Shown piece after piece: positions 42,712-51,435 of a stretch of 64,000 nucleotides of DNA. Origin of the DNA: Bradyrhizobium lablabi (GTDB lineage: Bacteria; Pseudomonadota; Alphaproteobacteria; Rhizobiales; Xanthobacteraceae); NCBI RefSeq assembly GCF_018131005.1, contig NZ_JAFCJK010000009.1:1-64000 (forward strand), written 5' to 3'. A program made the translations under genes and the position numbers. Positions within the stretch are counted from its first letter, which is position 1; the number at the start of each line of letters is the position of its first letter. The notes beneath the pieces are model-generated. The model was not told where the DNA came from. It did not search any database and worked only from the letters and a program-made list of their open reading frames with translations.

Positions 42712-44694
42712 ATGTCGCAGGTCGATCATACCCGTATGGCCAATGCGATCCGTGGCCTCGCCATGGACGCCGTCGAGAAGGCGAAATCCGGCCATCCGGG
42801 GCTGCCGATGGGCGCCGCCGACATCGCGACAGTGCTGTTCACGCAGTTCCTGAAATTCGACGCCGCCGATCCGGCCTGGCCCGACCGCGACCGCTTCGTG
42901 CTGTCGGCCGGGCACGGCTCGATGCTGCTCTATGCCTTGCTCTATCTTACCGGCAACAAGGCGATGACGCTCGACGAGATCAAGCGCTTCCGCCAGGTCG
43001 ATTCGCTCACTCCAGGTCATCCGGAAAACTTCCGCACCAACGGGATCGAGACCACCACCGGCCCACTCGGCCAGGGCATCGCGACCGCGGTCGGCATGGC
43101 GCTGGCGGAGAAAATGCTTGCAGCGGAATTCGGCAAGAAGATCGTCAACCATCACACCTATGTGCTCGCCTCCGATGGCGATCTGATGGAAGGCATCTCG
43201 CAGGAAGCGATCGCGCTGGCCGGCCACTGGCGGCTGAACAAGATGATCGTGCTCTATGACGACAACGGCATCTCGATCGACGGCCCGACCTCGATCTCCG
43301 ACTCGGTCGATCAGGTGAAGCGTTTCAAGTCCGCCGGCTGGGCGGCCGAGCTGATCGACGGCCAAGATCCGAAGGCGATCGCGGCGGCAATCACCCGCGC
43401 GCAAAAATCCGGCAAGCCATCGCTGATCGCCTGCAAGACCACGATCGGCTATGGCGCACCGACCAAGGCCGGCACCGCCAAGGCGCATGGCGAAGCACTC
43501 GGCGCCGACGAATTGAAGGCCGCCAAGGAGAATCTCGGGATCTCGCTCGAGCCGTTCTCCGTCCCCGATGACGTGCTGAAGGCCTGGCGCGAGGCAGGCA
43601 GCCGCGGCGCTGCCGCGCACAAGGACTGGGACGCGCAGTTCGCGCAACTGGGTACGCGCAAGCGCGCCGAGTTCGAGCGCCGCCTGCGCCACGAGCGTCC
43701 GCAGTCGCTGGCGAAGGCGCTGCGCGCGCACAAGAAGGCGCTGCTCGAGAACCCGCTCAACGTCGCCACCCGCAAATCGTCGGAAGCCGCGATCGAAGTG
43801 ATCGCAGCCGCGATGCCGATGGAGTTCGTGGCCGGCTCCGCCGACCTCACAGGCTCCAACAACAACAAGGCAAAGTCGGCAGTGGCATTCGGCGCCAAGA
43901 CGCCGAAGGGCCGCTTCATCCATTATGGCATCCGCGAGCATGGCATGGCGGCTTGCCTGAACGGCATCTTCCTGCACGGCGGCTTCGCGCCGAATGGTGC
44001 GACCTTCCTGGTGTTTACCGACTATGCGCGCGGGGCGATGCGGCTGTCGGCGCTGATGGGCACAGGGGTCGTCTATGTCATGACTCATGACTCGATCGGC
44101 CTCGGCGAAGACGGGCCGACGCACCAGCCGGTCGAGCATCTTTCCGCGCTTCGCGCGATGCCCAACATGCGCGTGTTCCGCCCTTGCGACGCAGTAGAGA
44201 CCGCCGAGTGCTGGGAACTTGCGCTCAATCGCATCGACGGGCCGACGGTGCTGGCGCTGACCCGTCAGAACTTGCCGCAGCTCCGCACCAGTGCGCCGAA
44301 CGACAATCCCTGCGGTCATGGCGCCTATGAGCTGGTCGCCGCGCAAAGTGATGCAAAAGTGTCATTGTTCGCCTCCGGTTCCGAGGTCGAGATCGCGGTC
44401 GCCGCGCAGAAGCAGCTTGCCGAGCGCGGCATCCCGACGCGGGTGGTTTCGGTACCCTCGCTCGAATTGCTGCTGTCGCAGCCCGCGGAGCGGCAAAACG
44501 CCGTCATCGGCAATGCCCCGGTCAAGGTCGCGATCGAGGCCGCGGTGCGCTGGGGCTGGGACGCCGTGATCGGCCATGATGGCCTGTTCATCGGCATGCA
44601 CGGTTTTGGCGAGAGCGGGCCGGCCAAGGATCTTTTCAAGCACTTCGGAATTACTGCCGAGGCCGTCGTTAATGGTGTTCTGAAGCGCGTCTGA
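42712..44694 (+). CDS. tkt: Transketolase
   Basis: 660 residues from ATG 42712 (MSQVDHTRMANAIRGLAMDA). Thiamine diphosphate motif SDGDLMEGISQEA...YDDNGISIDG, His residues in AKSGHPGLPMG and TGPLGQGIA, and the C-half GIREHGMAACLNGIFLHGGF with catalytic Glu. Exchanges two-carbon units between sugar phosphates in the pentose phosphate and Calvin pathways. First gene of a plus-strand series with gap, pgk and two aldolases. The upstream frame from 42607 has no family match. Confidence 0.96.
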   Translation: MSQVDHTRMANAIRGLAMDAVEKAKSGHPGLPMGAADIATVLFTQFLKFDAADPAWPDRDRFVLSAGHGSMLLYALLYLTGNKAMTLDEIKRFRQVDSLTPGHPENFRTNGIETTTGPLGQGIATAVGMALAEKMLAAEFGKKIVNHHTYVLASDGDLMEGISQEAIALAGHWRLNKMIVLYDDNGISIDGPTSISDSVDQVKRFKSAGWAAELIDGQDPKAIAAAITRAQKSGKPSLIACKTTIGYGAPTKAGTAKAHGEALGADELKAAKENLGISLEPFSVPDDVLKAWREAGSRGAAAHKDWDAQFAQLGTRKRAEFERRLRHERPQSLAKALRAHKKALLENPLNVATRKSSEAAIEVIAAAMPMEFVAGSADLTGSNNNKAKSAVAFGAKTPKGRFIHYGIREHGMAACLNGIFLHGGFAPNGATFLVFTDYARGAMRLSALMGTGVVYVMTHDSIGLGEDGPTHQPVEHLSALRAMPNMRVFRPCDAVETAECWELALNRIDGPTVLALTRQNLPQLRTSAPNDNPCGHGAYELVAAQSDAKVSLFASGSEVEIAVAAQKQLAERGIPTRVVSVPSLELLLSQPAERQNAVIGNAPVKVAIEAAVRWGWDAVIGHDGLFIGMHGFGESGPAKDLFKHFGITAEAVVNGVLKRV

Positions 44695-44857
44695 CGCCGC
44701 CCTGGAACGCGGCGGCCGAAGGTTGAGCTTGACGCGAAAAAGGACTACCTAAGCTGCATCTTTTCCGCCCGCGCCCGGCCGAACCGGGCGTTCCGCCGTA
44801 AAATCCTCGTGGGAGCGCCTCCTGCGGGGCTGGCACCAGCTTAGAGGAGATACGAGC

Positions 44858-45865
44858 ATGGCAATCCGCGTTGGCATCAACGGTTTTGGCCGTATCGGCC
44901 GCAACATTCTGCGCGCCATCGCCGAGTCCGGCCGCAAGGATATCGAGGTGGTCGCCATCAACGACCTCGGCCCGGTCGAGACCAACGCGCATCTGCTGCG
45001 CTTCGACTCCGTACATGGCCGCTTTCCCGGCACCGTGACGATCGAAGGCGACTCGATCAACCTCGGCAACGGCAGGATCAAGGTCACGGCCGAGCGCGAT
45101 CCCACAAAGCTGCCGTGGAAGGACCTCGGCGTCGACGTTGCTCTGGAGTGCACCGGCATCTTCACCTCGAAAGACAAGGCTTCCGCACATCTCACCGCCG
45201 GCGCCAAGCGCGTGTTGATCTCCGCGCCGGCCGACAACGCCGATGCCACCATCGTCTACGGCGTCAACCACGACAAGTTGACCAAGGACCACATGGTGAT
45301 CTCCAACGGCTCCTGCACCACCAACTGCCTCGCGCCGATCGCCAAGGTGCTGAACGACACGGTCGGGATCGAGACCGGCTTCATGACCACGATCCACGCC
45401 TACACCGGCGACCAGCCGACGCTGGACACCCTGCACAAGGACCTCTATCGCGGCCGCGCGGCGGCGATGTCGATGATCCCGACCTCGACGGGTGCCGCAA
45501 AGGCGATCGGCCTGGTGCTGCCGGAGCTGAAGGGCAAGCTCGACGGCGTCGCGATCCGCGTGCCGACCCCGAACGTCTCGGTGGTCGATCTCAAGATCGT
45601 CGCCAAGCGCGCGACCGATCCCAAGGAGATCAACGAGGCGATGAAGCGTGCCTCCGAGCAGCAGCTGAAGGGTATCCTCGGCTACACCACCGCGCCGAAC
45701 GTCTCGATCGACTTCAACCACGATCCGCACTCCTCGACCTTCCACATGGACCAGACCAAGGTCATGAACGGCAATCTGGTGCGCGTGATGTCGTGGTACG
45801 ACAACGAGTGGGGTTTTTCGAACCGCATGGCCGACACGGCTGTCGCGATCGGGAAGCTCGTTTAA
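44858..45865 (+). CDS. gap: Glyceraldehyde-3-phosphate dehydrogenase, type I
   Basis: 335 residues, GGAG before ATG 44858. Rossmann start RVGINGFGRIGRNILRAIAE, catalytic Cys in ISNGSCTTNCLAP, the active-site His in the following strand, SSTGAAKAIGLVLPELKG-like anion sites and WYDNEWGFSNRM. Asp after beta-2 (VVAINDLG) fits NAD use. Catalyses glyceraldehyde 3-phosphate to 1,3-bisphosphoglycerate in glycolysis or its reversal. Confidence 0.96.
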   Translation: MAIRVGINGFGRIGRNILRAIAESGRKDIEVVAINDLGPVETNAHLLRFDSVHGRFPGTVTIEGDSINLGNGRIKVTAERDPTKLPWKDLGVDVALECTGIFTSKDKASAHLTAGAKRVLISAPADNADATIVYGVNHDKLTKDHMVISNGSCTTNCLAPIAKVLNDTVGIETGFMTTIHAYTGDQPTLDTLHKDLYRGRAAAMSMIPTSTGAAKAIGLVLPELKGKLDGVAIRVPTPNVSVVDLKIVAKRATDPKEINEAMKRASEQQLKGILGYTTAPNVSIDFNHDPHSSTFHMDQTKVMNGNLVRVMSWYDNEWGFSNRMADTAVAIGKLV

Positions 45866-45880
45866 GAGAGATTATCCGTC

Positions 45881-45903
45881 ATGCCCGGCCTCGCGCCGGG
45901 CAT
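45881..45903. repeat. Intercistronic hairpin between gap and pgk
   Basis: ATGCCCGGC-N5-GCCGGGCAT, a perfect 9-bp stem of the GTCATGCCCGGC repeat type. It has no T-run, so it more likely affects mRNA stability or partial termination than complete stop. Confidence 0.55.
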
Positions 45904-45945
45904 TCTCGTCTTGGGCCTTCGCATTCAAGACGCAGGAAACGCCTC

Positions 45946-47142
45946 ATGACCAAGACATTCCACACCCTCGACGACGTCAACGTGAAGGGCAAGCGGGTGC
46001 TGCTCCGCGTCGATCTCAATGTGCCCATGGAAGGCGGCCGCGTCACCGATGCCACACGGCTCGAGCGCGTCGCTCCCACCATCACCGAGCTCTCCGACAA
46101 GGGCGGCAAGGTCATCCTGCTCGCCCATTTCGGCCGGCCCAAGGGCCGCGATCCCAAGGACTCGCTGAAGCCGGTCGCCGAAGCGTTGTCAAAGGTCATC
46201 AAGAAACCGGTCGCGTTTGCGGACGACTGCATCGGCGAGGTGGCGGCCAAGGCGGTCGGCGCCATGAAGGACGGCGACATCCTCTGCCTGGAGAACACGC
46301 GTTTCCACAAGGAGGAGGAAAAGAACGACGCCGGTTTCGTCGCCGAGCTCGCAAGGCTCGGTGATATCTGGGTCAACGACGCCTTCTCGGCGGCGCATCG
46401 CGCGCATGCCTCGACCGAAGGCCTGGGCCACAAGCTGCCGGCCTATGCCGGGCGCACCATGCAGGCCGAGCTCGACGCGCTGGAGAAGGCCCTGGAAGCG
46501 CCCACCAAGCCTGTCGTCGCGATCATCGGCGGCGCCAAGGTATCGACCAAGATCGACCTCCTGGAAAATCTCGTCACCAAGGTCGATGCGCTCGTGATCG
46601 GCGGCGGCATGGCCAACACGTTCCTGCACGCGCAAGGCATCGCTGTCGGCAAATCGCTCGCCGAAAAGGACCTCGCAGCAACTGCGCTGCGGATCCTCGA
46701 GAAGGCGAACGCCGCCAATTGCGCAATCATCCTTCCCGTTGACGCCGTCGTGGCCAGCCAGTTCGCTGCCAACGCCCCGTCGCACGCCTACGGGCTCGAC
46801 GCGATTCCCGCCGACGGCATGATCCTCGATGTCGGGCCGCAATCGACCGCGCGCATCCACGCGGCGATCGACGATGCCGCGACCCTGGTCTGGAACGGCC
46901 CGCTCGGCGCCTTCGAGCTGACGCCGTTCGACCGCGGCACCGTGGTATCCGCCAAGCACGCCGCCGCGCGCACCAGGGCGAAGAAGCTGATCTCGGTCGC
47001 CGGCGGCGGCGACACGGTGGCGGCGCTCAACCAGGCCGGCGTCGCCGGCGATTTTTCGTACGTCTCGACCGCGGGCGGCGCGTTTCTTGAATGGATGGAA
47101 GGTAAGCCGCTGCCCGGCGTTGAGGTTCTGAAAAAGCGCTGA
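45946..47142 (+). CDS. pgk: Phosphoglycerate kinase
   Basis: 398 residues from ATG 45946 (MTKTFHTLDDVNVKGKRVLL). Substrate-binding RVDLNVPMEGGRVTDATRLE, HFGRPKG, ENTRFHKEEEKND, the hinge and nucleotide part GGAKVSTKIDLLENL and the terminal SVAGGGDTVAALNQAG. The open frame extends far upstream, but that part is gap read in the wrong frame. It transfers phosphate between 1,3-bisphosphoglycerate and ADP. Confidence 0.96.
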   Translation: MTKTFHTLDDVNVKGKRVLLRVDLNVPMEGGRVTDATRLERVAPTITELSDKGGKVILLAHFGRPKGRDPKDSLKPVAEALSKVIKKPVAFADDCIGEVAAKAVGAMKDGDILCLENTRFHKEEEKNDAGFVAELARLGDIWVNDAFSAAHRAHASTEGLGHKLPAYAGRTMQAELDALEKALEAPTKPVVAIIGGAKVSTKIDLLENLVTKVDALVIGGGMANTFLHAQGIAVGKSLAEKDLAATALRILEKANAANCAIILPVDAVVASQFAANAPSHAYGLDAIPADGMILDVGPQSTARIHAAIDDAATLVWNGPLGAFELTPFDRGTVVSAKHAAARTRAKKLISVAGGGDTVAALNQAGVAGDFSYVSTAGGAFLEWMEGKPLPGVEVLKKR

Positions 47143-47190
47143 ATCATATCGAGACGCGCGAAAGGCGCTGCAAGTACAGGGAGAATTCGA

Positions 47191-48258
47191 ATGGCTCGCA
47201 TTACGTTGCGGCAACTGCTCGACCACGCGGCCGAACATGATTACGGCGTACCGGCGTTCAATATCAACAACATGGAACAGGCGCTGTCGATCATGGAGGC
47301 GGCCTCCGCGGTGGACGCGCCCGTCATCATCCAGGCCTCGCGTGGTGCGCGCTCCTACGCCAACGACGTCATGCTCAGGCACATGATGGACGCGGTGACC
47401 GAGATCCATCCGCAGATCCCGGTCTGCGTGCATCTCGACCACGGTAACGAGCCCGCGACCTGCATGACGGCGATTCAGGCCGGCTTTACCTCTGTGATGA
47501 TGGACGGCTCGCTGAAGGCCGACGGCAAAACCCCCGGCGATTGGGACTACAATGTCGGCGTGACCAAGACCGTGACCAATATGGCCCATCTCGGCGGCAT
47601 CTCGGTGGAGGGCGAGCTCGGCGTGCTCGGGTCACTCGAGACCGGAATGGGCGACAAGGAAGACGGCCACGGCGCCGAAGGCAAGCTGTCGCACGATCAG
47701 CTTCTCACCAATCCCGACGAAGCCGTGAAATTCGTTCAGGAGACCAAGGTCGACGCGCTGGCGATCGCAATGGGCACGTCGCACGGCGCCTATAAGTTCA
47801 CCCGCAAGCCCGACGGCGACATCCTTGCCATGAAGGTGATCGAGGAGATCCACCGCAAGCTGCCGAACATGCATCTGGTGATGCACGGCTCGTCATCGGT
47901 GCCGCAGGAGCTGCAGGAAATCATCAATGCCAATGGCGGCAAGATGAAGCCGACCTGGGGCGTCCCGGTCGCTGAGATCCAGCGCGGCATCAAGAACGGC
48001 GTGCGCAAGATCAACATCGATACCGACAACCGCATGGCGATGACCGGCCAGATCCGGAAAGTCCTGAAGGACCATCCGGAGGAGTTCGATCCGCGCAAAT
48101 ACCTGAAGCCCGCGATGGAAGCGATGACCAAGCTGTGCAAGCAGCGCCTGCAGGAGTTCAACACCGCAGGCCAAGCCAGCAAGATCAAGAAGGTGCTGAC
48201 GACAGCGGAAATGGCCAAGCGCTACGCCAAGGGCGAGCTCGACCCGAGGATCGCCTGA
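47191..48258 (+). CDS. Class II fructose-1,6-bisphosphate aldolase (CbbA-like)
   Basis: 355 residues with GGGAG before ATG 47191. Zinc-aldolase motifs: YGVPAFNINNMEQALSIMEA, VCVHLDHGNEP (Asp and metal His), SVEGELGVLGSLE, HGAYKF, LVMHGSSSVP and GVRKINIDTDNRMA. Its length and sequence follow the Calvin-cycle type (fructose/sedoheptulose bisphosphate aldolase) rather than E. coli FbaA. It directly follows pgk (48-bp gap). Confidence 0.94.
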   Translation: MARITLRQLLDHAAEHDYGVPAFNINNMEQALSIMEAASAVDAPVIIQASRGARSYANDVMLRHMMDAVTEIHPQIPVCVHLDHGNEPATCMTAIQAGFTSVMMDGSLKADGKTPGDWDYNVGVTKTVTNMAHLGGISVEGELGVLGSLETGMGDKEDGHGAEGKLSHDQLLTNPDEAVKFVQETKVDALAIAMGTSHGAYKFTRKPDGDILAMKVIEEIHRKLPNMHLVMHGSSSVPQELQEIINANGGKMKPTWGVPVAEIQRGIKNGVRKINIDTDNRMAMTGQIRKVLKDHPEEFDPRKYLKPAMEAMTKLCKQRLQEFNTAGQASKIKKVLTTAEMAKRYAKGELDPRIA

Positions 48259-48267
48259 TAATCCTTC

Positions 48268-48291
48268 CTCTCCCCGCTCCGCCGGGGAGAG
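48268..48291. repeat. Hairpin between the two aldolase genes
   Basis: CTCTCCCC-N8-GGGGAGAG, a perfect 8-bp GC stem followed by GGTCGGGATGAGGG, matching a repeat frequent in Bradyrhizobium intergenic DNA. It could weaken read-through to the class I aldolase gene. Confidence 0.55.
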
Positions 48292-48414
48292 GGTCGGGAT
48301 GAGGGTCCAATTCCGCCTCATTAGCCTCCCCCTGCGACGAACGTTAACTCGGCAATTGCCCGAGAACGGTCTATTTTTGCGGGCAAGCCGGTATCGATTT
48401 GGGAGGACTTCTCA

Positions 48415-49440
48415 ATGAATCTGACTGACCTCAACAAAGTTGCCCTCGCCATGGTCACCCCGGGCAAGGGCATCCTCGCCGCCGACGAATCCTCAGGCAC
48501 CATCAAGAAGCGCTTTGACGCCATCAGGGTCGAATCGACCGAAGACAACCGGCGCGACTATCGCGAGATGCTGTTCCGCTCGCAGGAGGCGATGAGCAAG
48601 TACATCTCCGGCGTCATCCTCTACGACGAGACGATCTGGCAGAACGCGAAGGACGGGACGCCGCTGGTCAAGCTGATCGAGGAGAGTGGCGCGATCCCCG
48701 GCATCAAGGTCGATGAAGGCACGCAGGCGCTGCCGAACTGTCCGGGCGAACTCGTCACCGTCGGTCTCGACAAGCTCGCCGAGCGCTTGAAGAAATATTA
48801 TGAGCGCGGGGCGCGCTTTGCGAAATGGCGCGCGGTGATCGATATCGGAGCGGGAATCCCGTCCATGACAGCGATCAGCGTCAATGCGCACGCGCTCGCG
48901 CGCTATGCCGCGCTGTGCCAGAACGCGCAGATCGTACCGATCGTCGAGCCCGAGGTGCTGATGGACGGCGACCACGACATCGACCGCTGCTACGACGTGA
49001 CGCAGCGCGTGCTGAACAAGACCTTCCAGGAATTGCGGGTGCAGCGCGTTGCGCTCGAGGGCATGGTGTTAAAACCCAATATGGCGATCGCGGGCAAGAA
49101 AAGCCCCAAGCAGGCGTCAGTCCAGGAAGTCGCCGAGAAAACCATCCGCCTGCTCAAAAGCTGCGTGCCGGCCGCGGTGCCCGGCATCGCCTTCCTCTCG
49201 GGCGGCCAGAGCGACGAGGAGGCGACTGCGCATCTTGACGCCATGAACAAGATCGGTGGTCTGCCCTGGCGGCTGACCTTCTCCTACGGCCGCGCGCTGC
49301 AGGCGGCGCCGCAAAAGGCGTGGTCCGGCAAGACCGATAATGTCCCTGCGGGCCAGCGCGCCTTCTCGCATCGTGCGAGGATGAATGGCCTCGCCAGCAC
49401 CGGCAAATGGGCCGCCGGCCTCGAAAAACAGGCGGCATAG
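48415..49440 (+). CDS. Class I fructose-bisphosphate aldolase
   Basis: 341 residues with GGGAGGACTTCTCA before ATG 48415. Schiff-base aldolase pattern: GILAADESSGTIKKRFDAIR, GVILYDETIWQNAKDG, a lysine region FAKWRAVIDIGAG, EPEVLMDGDHDIDRCYDVTQ, the Schiff-base lysine in GMVLKPNMAIAGKKS and FLSGGQSDEEATAHLDAMNK. Metal-independent cleavage of fructose bisphosphate. Immediately behind a class II enzyme for the same reaction, with its own ribosome-binding site. Confidence 0.95.
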   Translation: MNLTDLNKVALAMVTPGKGILAADESSGTIKKRFDAIRVESTEDNRRDYREMLFRSQEAMSKYISGVILYDETIWQNAKDGTPLVKLIEESGAIPGIKVDEGTQALPNCPGELVTVGLDKLAERLKKYYERGARFAKWRAVIDIGAGIPSMTAISVNAHALARYAALCQNAQIVPIVEPEVLMDGDHDIDRCYDVTQRVLNKTFQELRVQRVALEGMVLKPNMAIAGKKSPKQASVQEVAEKTIRLLKSCVPAAVPGIAFLSGGQSDEEATAHLDAMNKIGGLPWRLTFSYGRALQAAPQKAWSGKTDNVPAGQRAFSHRARMNGLASTGKWAAGLEKQAA

Positions 49441-50118
49441 TTGGCCGCCAAACCCTTACCGGGCCGGCCGACGCCGCGTCTTTATCTGGCGACGCCGCTC
49501 GTCGACGATCCAGCGCAGCTCGCCGCAGATCTCCCAGGCCTGCTCGCCGCCGTCGATGTGGCTGCTGTGCTGGTGAGGCTTCGCGAGACCGATCCGCGCG
49601 ACATGATCTCGCGTGTCAAGGCGTTGGCGCCGGCCATCCAGAATGCCGGCGCAGCGCTGCTGATCGACGGCCAGCCCGAACTCGTGGCACGCGCCGGCGC
49701 CGACGGCGCGCATCTGACCGGCCTCGCCGCGATGGAAGATGCCATGCCGTCGCTGAAACCCGACCGCATCGTCGGCGTCGGCGGGCTTGCGACGCGCCAC
49801 GACTCGATGGCCGCGGGCGAAGCGGGCGCCGATTACCTGCTATTCGGCGAGCCCGACGCCAAGGGACAACGGCCGTCGTCGGAGGCGATCGTCGAGCGGC
49901 TGCAGTGGTGGGACGAATTGTTCGAGCCACCCTGCGTCGGCTTCGCCGCTTCACGCGACGAGGCCTATGAGTTCGCCGCAGCGGGCGCGGATTTTGTGCT
50001 GGTTGGTGACGTCATCTGGTCCGATCCCCGCGGCGCGAGTGTGGCCCTGATCGAAATCGGCGAGGCGATCGCGCGGGCGCATGCCGCGACATTCGGAAAA
50101 GTCAGGGCCGAGGGATAA
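49441..50118 (+). CDS. Thiamine phosphate synthase-like (ThiE/TenI fold) protein
   Basis: 225 residues starting at TTG 49441, directly after the TAG of the aldolase gene, so translation is probably by re-initiation. TIM-barrel strands LYLATPLVDDP, AALLIDGQPELVARAGADGA, HLTGLAAM, IVGVGGLATRHDSMAAGEAG and GADYLLFGEPD align with ThiE, but the usual FGPVFPT-K loop is FGEPDAKG and the pyrimidine-site pattern is altered. It may be a TenI-like or otherwise repurposed relative instead of a true thiamine phosphate synthase. No other thiamine gene or TPP riboswitch is nearby. Confidence 0.75.
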   Translation: MAAKPLPGRPTPRLYLATPLVDDPAQLAADLPGLLAAVDVAAVLVRLRETDPRDMISRVKALAPAIQNAGAALLIDGQPELVARAGADGAHLTGLAAMEDAMPSLKPDRIVGVGGLATRHDSMAAGEAGADYLLFGEPDAKGQRPSSEAIVERLQWWDELFEPPCVGFAASRDEAYEFAAAGADFVLVGDVIWSDPRGASVALIEIGEAIARAHAATFGKVRAEG

Positions 50119-50125
50119 CGCCGGA

Positions 50126-51208
50126 ATGAAGCTGCTGCGCCCGATGGTGGTTGCGCTCGGCGCGATAGTCGCGAGCGGCGCGATGGCGCAGCTGTCGATC
50201 GCGCCGCCGGCTGCACCGGCCGCCAAGAAGGAGGCTCCCAGGGAGAGCGCCAAACCGAGACACCACTCCCCGACGGCGAAGAAGGCTGCGCCCAAACCGG
50301 CGTCAACCCCCGCGCCCTCGCCGTCCCCGGCTCCCTCAACGTCCCCGGCGCAAGTCTTCGAGGATCCAAACGTCGATCTCGTCTACGGCGCCTATCAGCG
50401 CGGGTTGTACAAGACCACGTTCGACCTCGCGATCGCGCGCGCCCAGTACAACAACGACGCCAAGGCAATGACGATGCTGGGCGAGCTCTATGCCAACGGC
50501 TTCGGTGTCAAGCGCGACTACGTCAAGGCAACCCAGTGGTACCAGCGCGCCGCCGATGCCGGCGACCGCGAGGCCATGTTCGCGCTTGCGATGATGAAGA
50601 TCGCCGGACGCGGCGGACCCGTGAACAAGGATGAAGCGGTCAAGCTCCTGGCGTCGTCGGCCAAGCTCGGCGAGCCCAAGGCGGCCTATAACCTCGCACT
50701 GCTCTATCTCGACGGACAGACCTTGCCGCGGGACGTGAAGCGTTCCGCCGAGCTTCTGCGCATGGCCGCGGACGCCGGCAGCCCCGAAGCGCAATATGCG
50801 CTCGCGACCTTCTACAAGGAAGGCACCGGCGTGCCGAAGGACATGGAGACCGCGGTGCGGTTGCTGCAGGCAGCTTCGCTCGCCGACAATGTCGATGCCG
50901 AGGTCGAGTATGCCATCGCACTGTTCAACGGCAGCGGGACGCCGCGCAACCAGACCGCGGCGGTGGCACTGTTGCGCAAGGCGGCCCGCCAGAACAGCGC
51001 GATCGCACAGAACCGCCTCGCCCGCGTGCTGGCGACGGGTCAGGGCGCGCCGCAGGACAAGGTCGAGGCGCTGAAATGGCACTTGATCGCCAAGACCGCC
51101 GGCCGGGGCGACCCCGAACTTGACGAGATGTTTGCCGACATGAGCCCGGCCGACCGCGCCAAGAGCGAGGCGGCCGCCCGGAAATGGATCGGAAACAACG
51201 TCAAATGA
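50126..51208 (+). CDS. Exported Sel1-like repeat protein
   Basis: 360 residues from ATG 50126. Signal peptide MKLLRPMVVALGAIVASGAM, then a Pro/Ala/Lys-rich linker (~25-80), then from ~120 about six Sel1-like repeats (AMTMLGELYANGFGVKRDYV, AMFALAMMKIAGRGGPVNKD, AAYNLALLYLDGQTLPRDVK, AQYALATFYKEGTGVPKDME, AEVEYAIALFNGSGTPRNQT, AQNRLARVLATGQGAPQDKV). These form an alpha-solenoid used for protein contacts, often in envelope stress or localisation. It starts 7 bp after the thiE-like gene, so it is probably in the same transcript. Confidence 0.9.
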   Translation: MKLLRPMVVALGAIVASGAMAQLSIAPPAAPAAKKEAPRESAKPRHHSPTAKKAAPKPASTPAPSPSPAPSTSPAQVFEDPNVDLVYGAYQRGLYKTTFDLAIARAQYNNDAKAMTMLGELYANGFGVKRDYVKATQWYQRAADAGDREAMFALAMMKIAGRGGPVNKDEAVKLLASSAKLGEPKAAYNLALLYLDGQTLPRDVKRSAELLRMAADAGSPEAQYALATFYKEGTGVPKDMETAVRLLQAASLADNVDAEVEYAIALFNGSGTPRNQTAAVALLRKAARQNSAIAQNRLARVLATGQGAPQDKVEALKWHLIAKTAGRGDPELDEMFADMSPADRAKSEAAARKWIGNNVK

Positions 51209-51281
51209 CGCCTTGACGACGCGAGCTTCACAAGGCACCCAGTCCGCAACTCAAGGCGGTCTGTGTCGTTCCCTTTGCCCC

Positions 51282-51375
51282 GTCATCCTGAGGAGCGAGC
51301 GGAGCGAGCCTCGAAGGCTGCACGGCCCAGGCCGGCATCGTCCTTTGAGACGCGCTTCGCACTCCTCAGGATGAC
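51282..51375. repeat. Dispersed palindromic repeat (GTCATCCTGAGG type), copy 2
   Basis: GTCATCCTGAGGAG and CTCCTCAGGATGAC are perfect inverted ends, with GCGAGCGGAGCGAGCCTCGAAG-like filler inside. It corresponds to 22318-22414 and fills the gap before the inositol monophosphatase gene. Confidence 0.75.
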
Positions 51376-51435
51376 AGGTAGAGTTTTGCGTAGCTGCCTC
51401 CAACCACCTCCACAGTTCGAGTCACAAGCCTCATC

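Noticed and set aside
42610..44346. A 578-codon minus-strand open frame
   Set aside because: Antisense of transketolase, His/Arg-rich without a recognisable domain.
45115..45945. Upstream extension of the pgk frame
   Set aside because: This part is the gap gene read out of frame; the family-typical start is at 45946.
46189..47589. A 466-codon minus-strand open frame
   Set aside because: Antisense of pgk and the class II aldolase.
49300..49460. TPP riboswitch before the thiE-like gene
   Set aside because: The gene abuts the aldolase coding sequence, leaving no room, and no THI-box pattern is seen.
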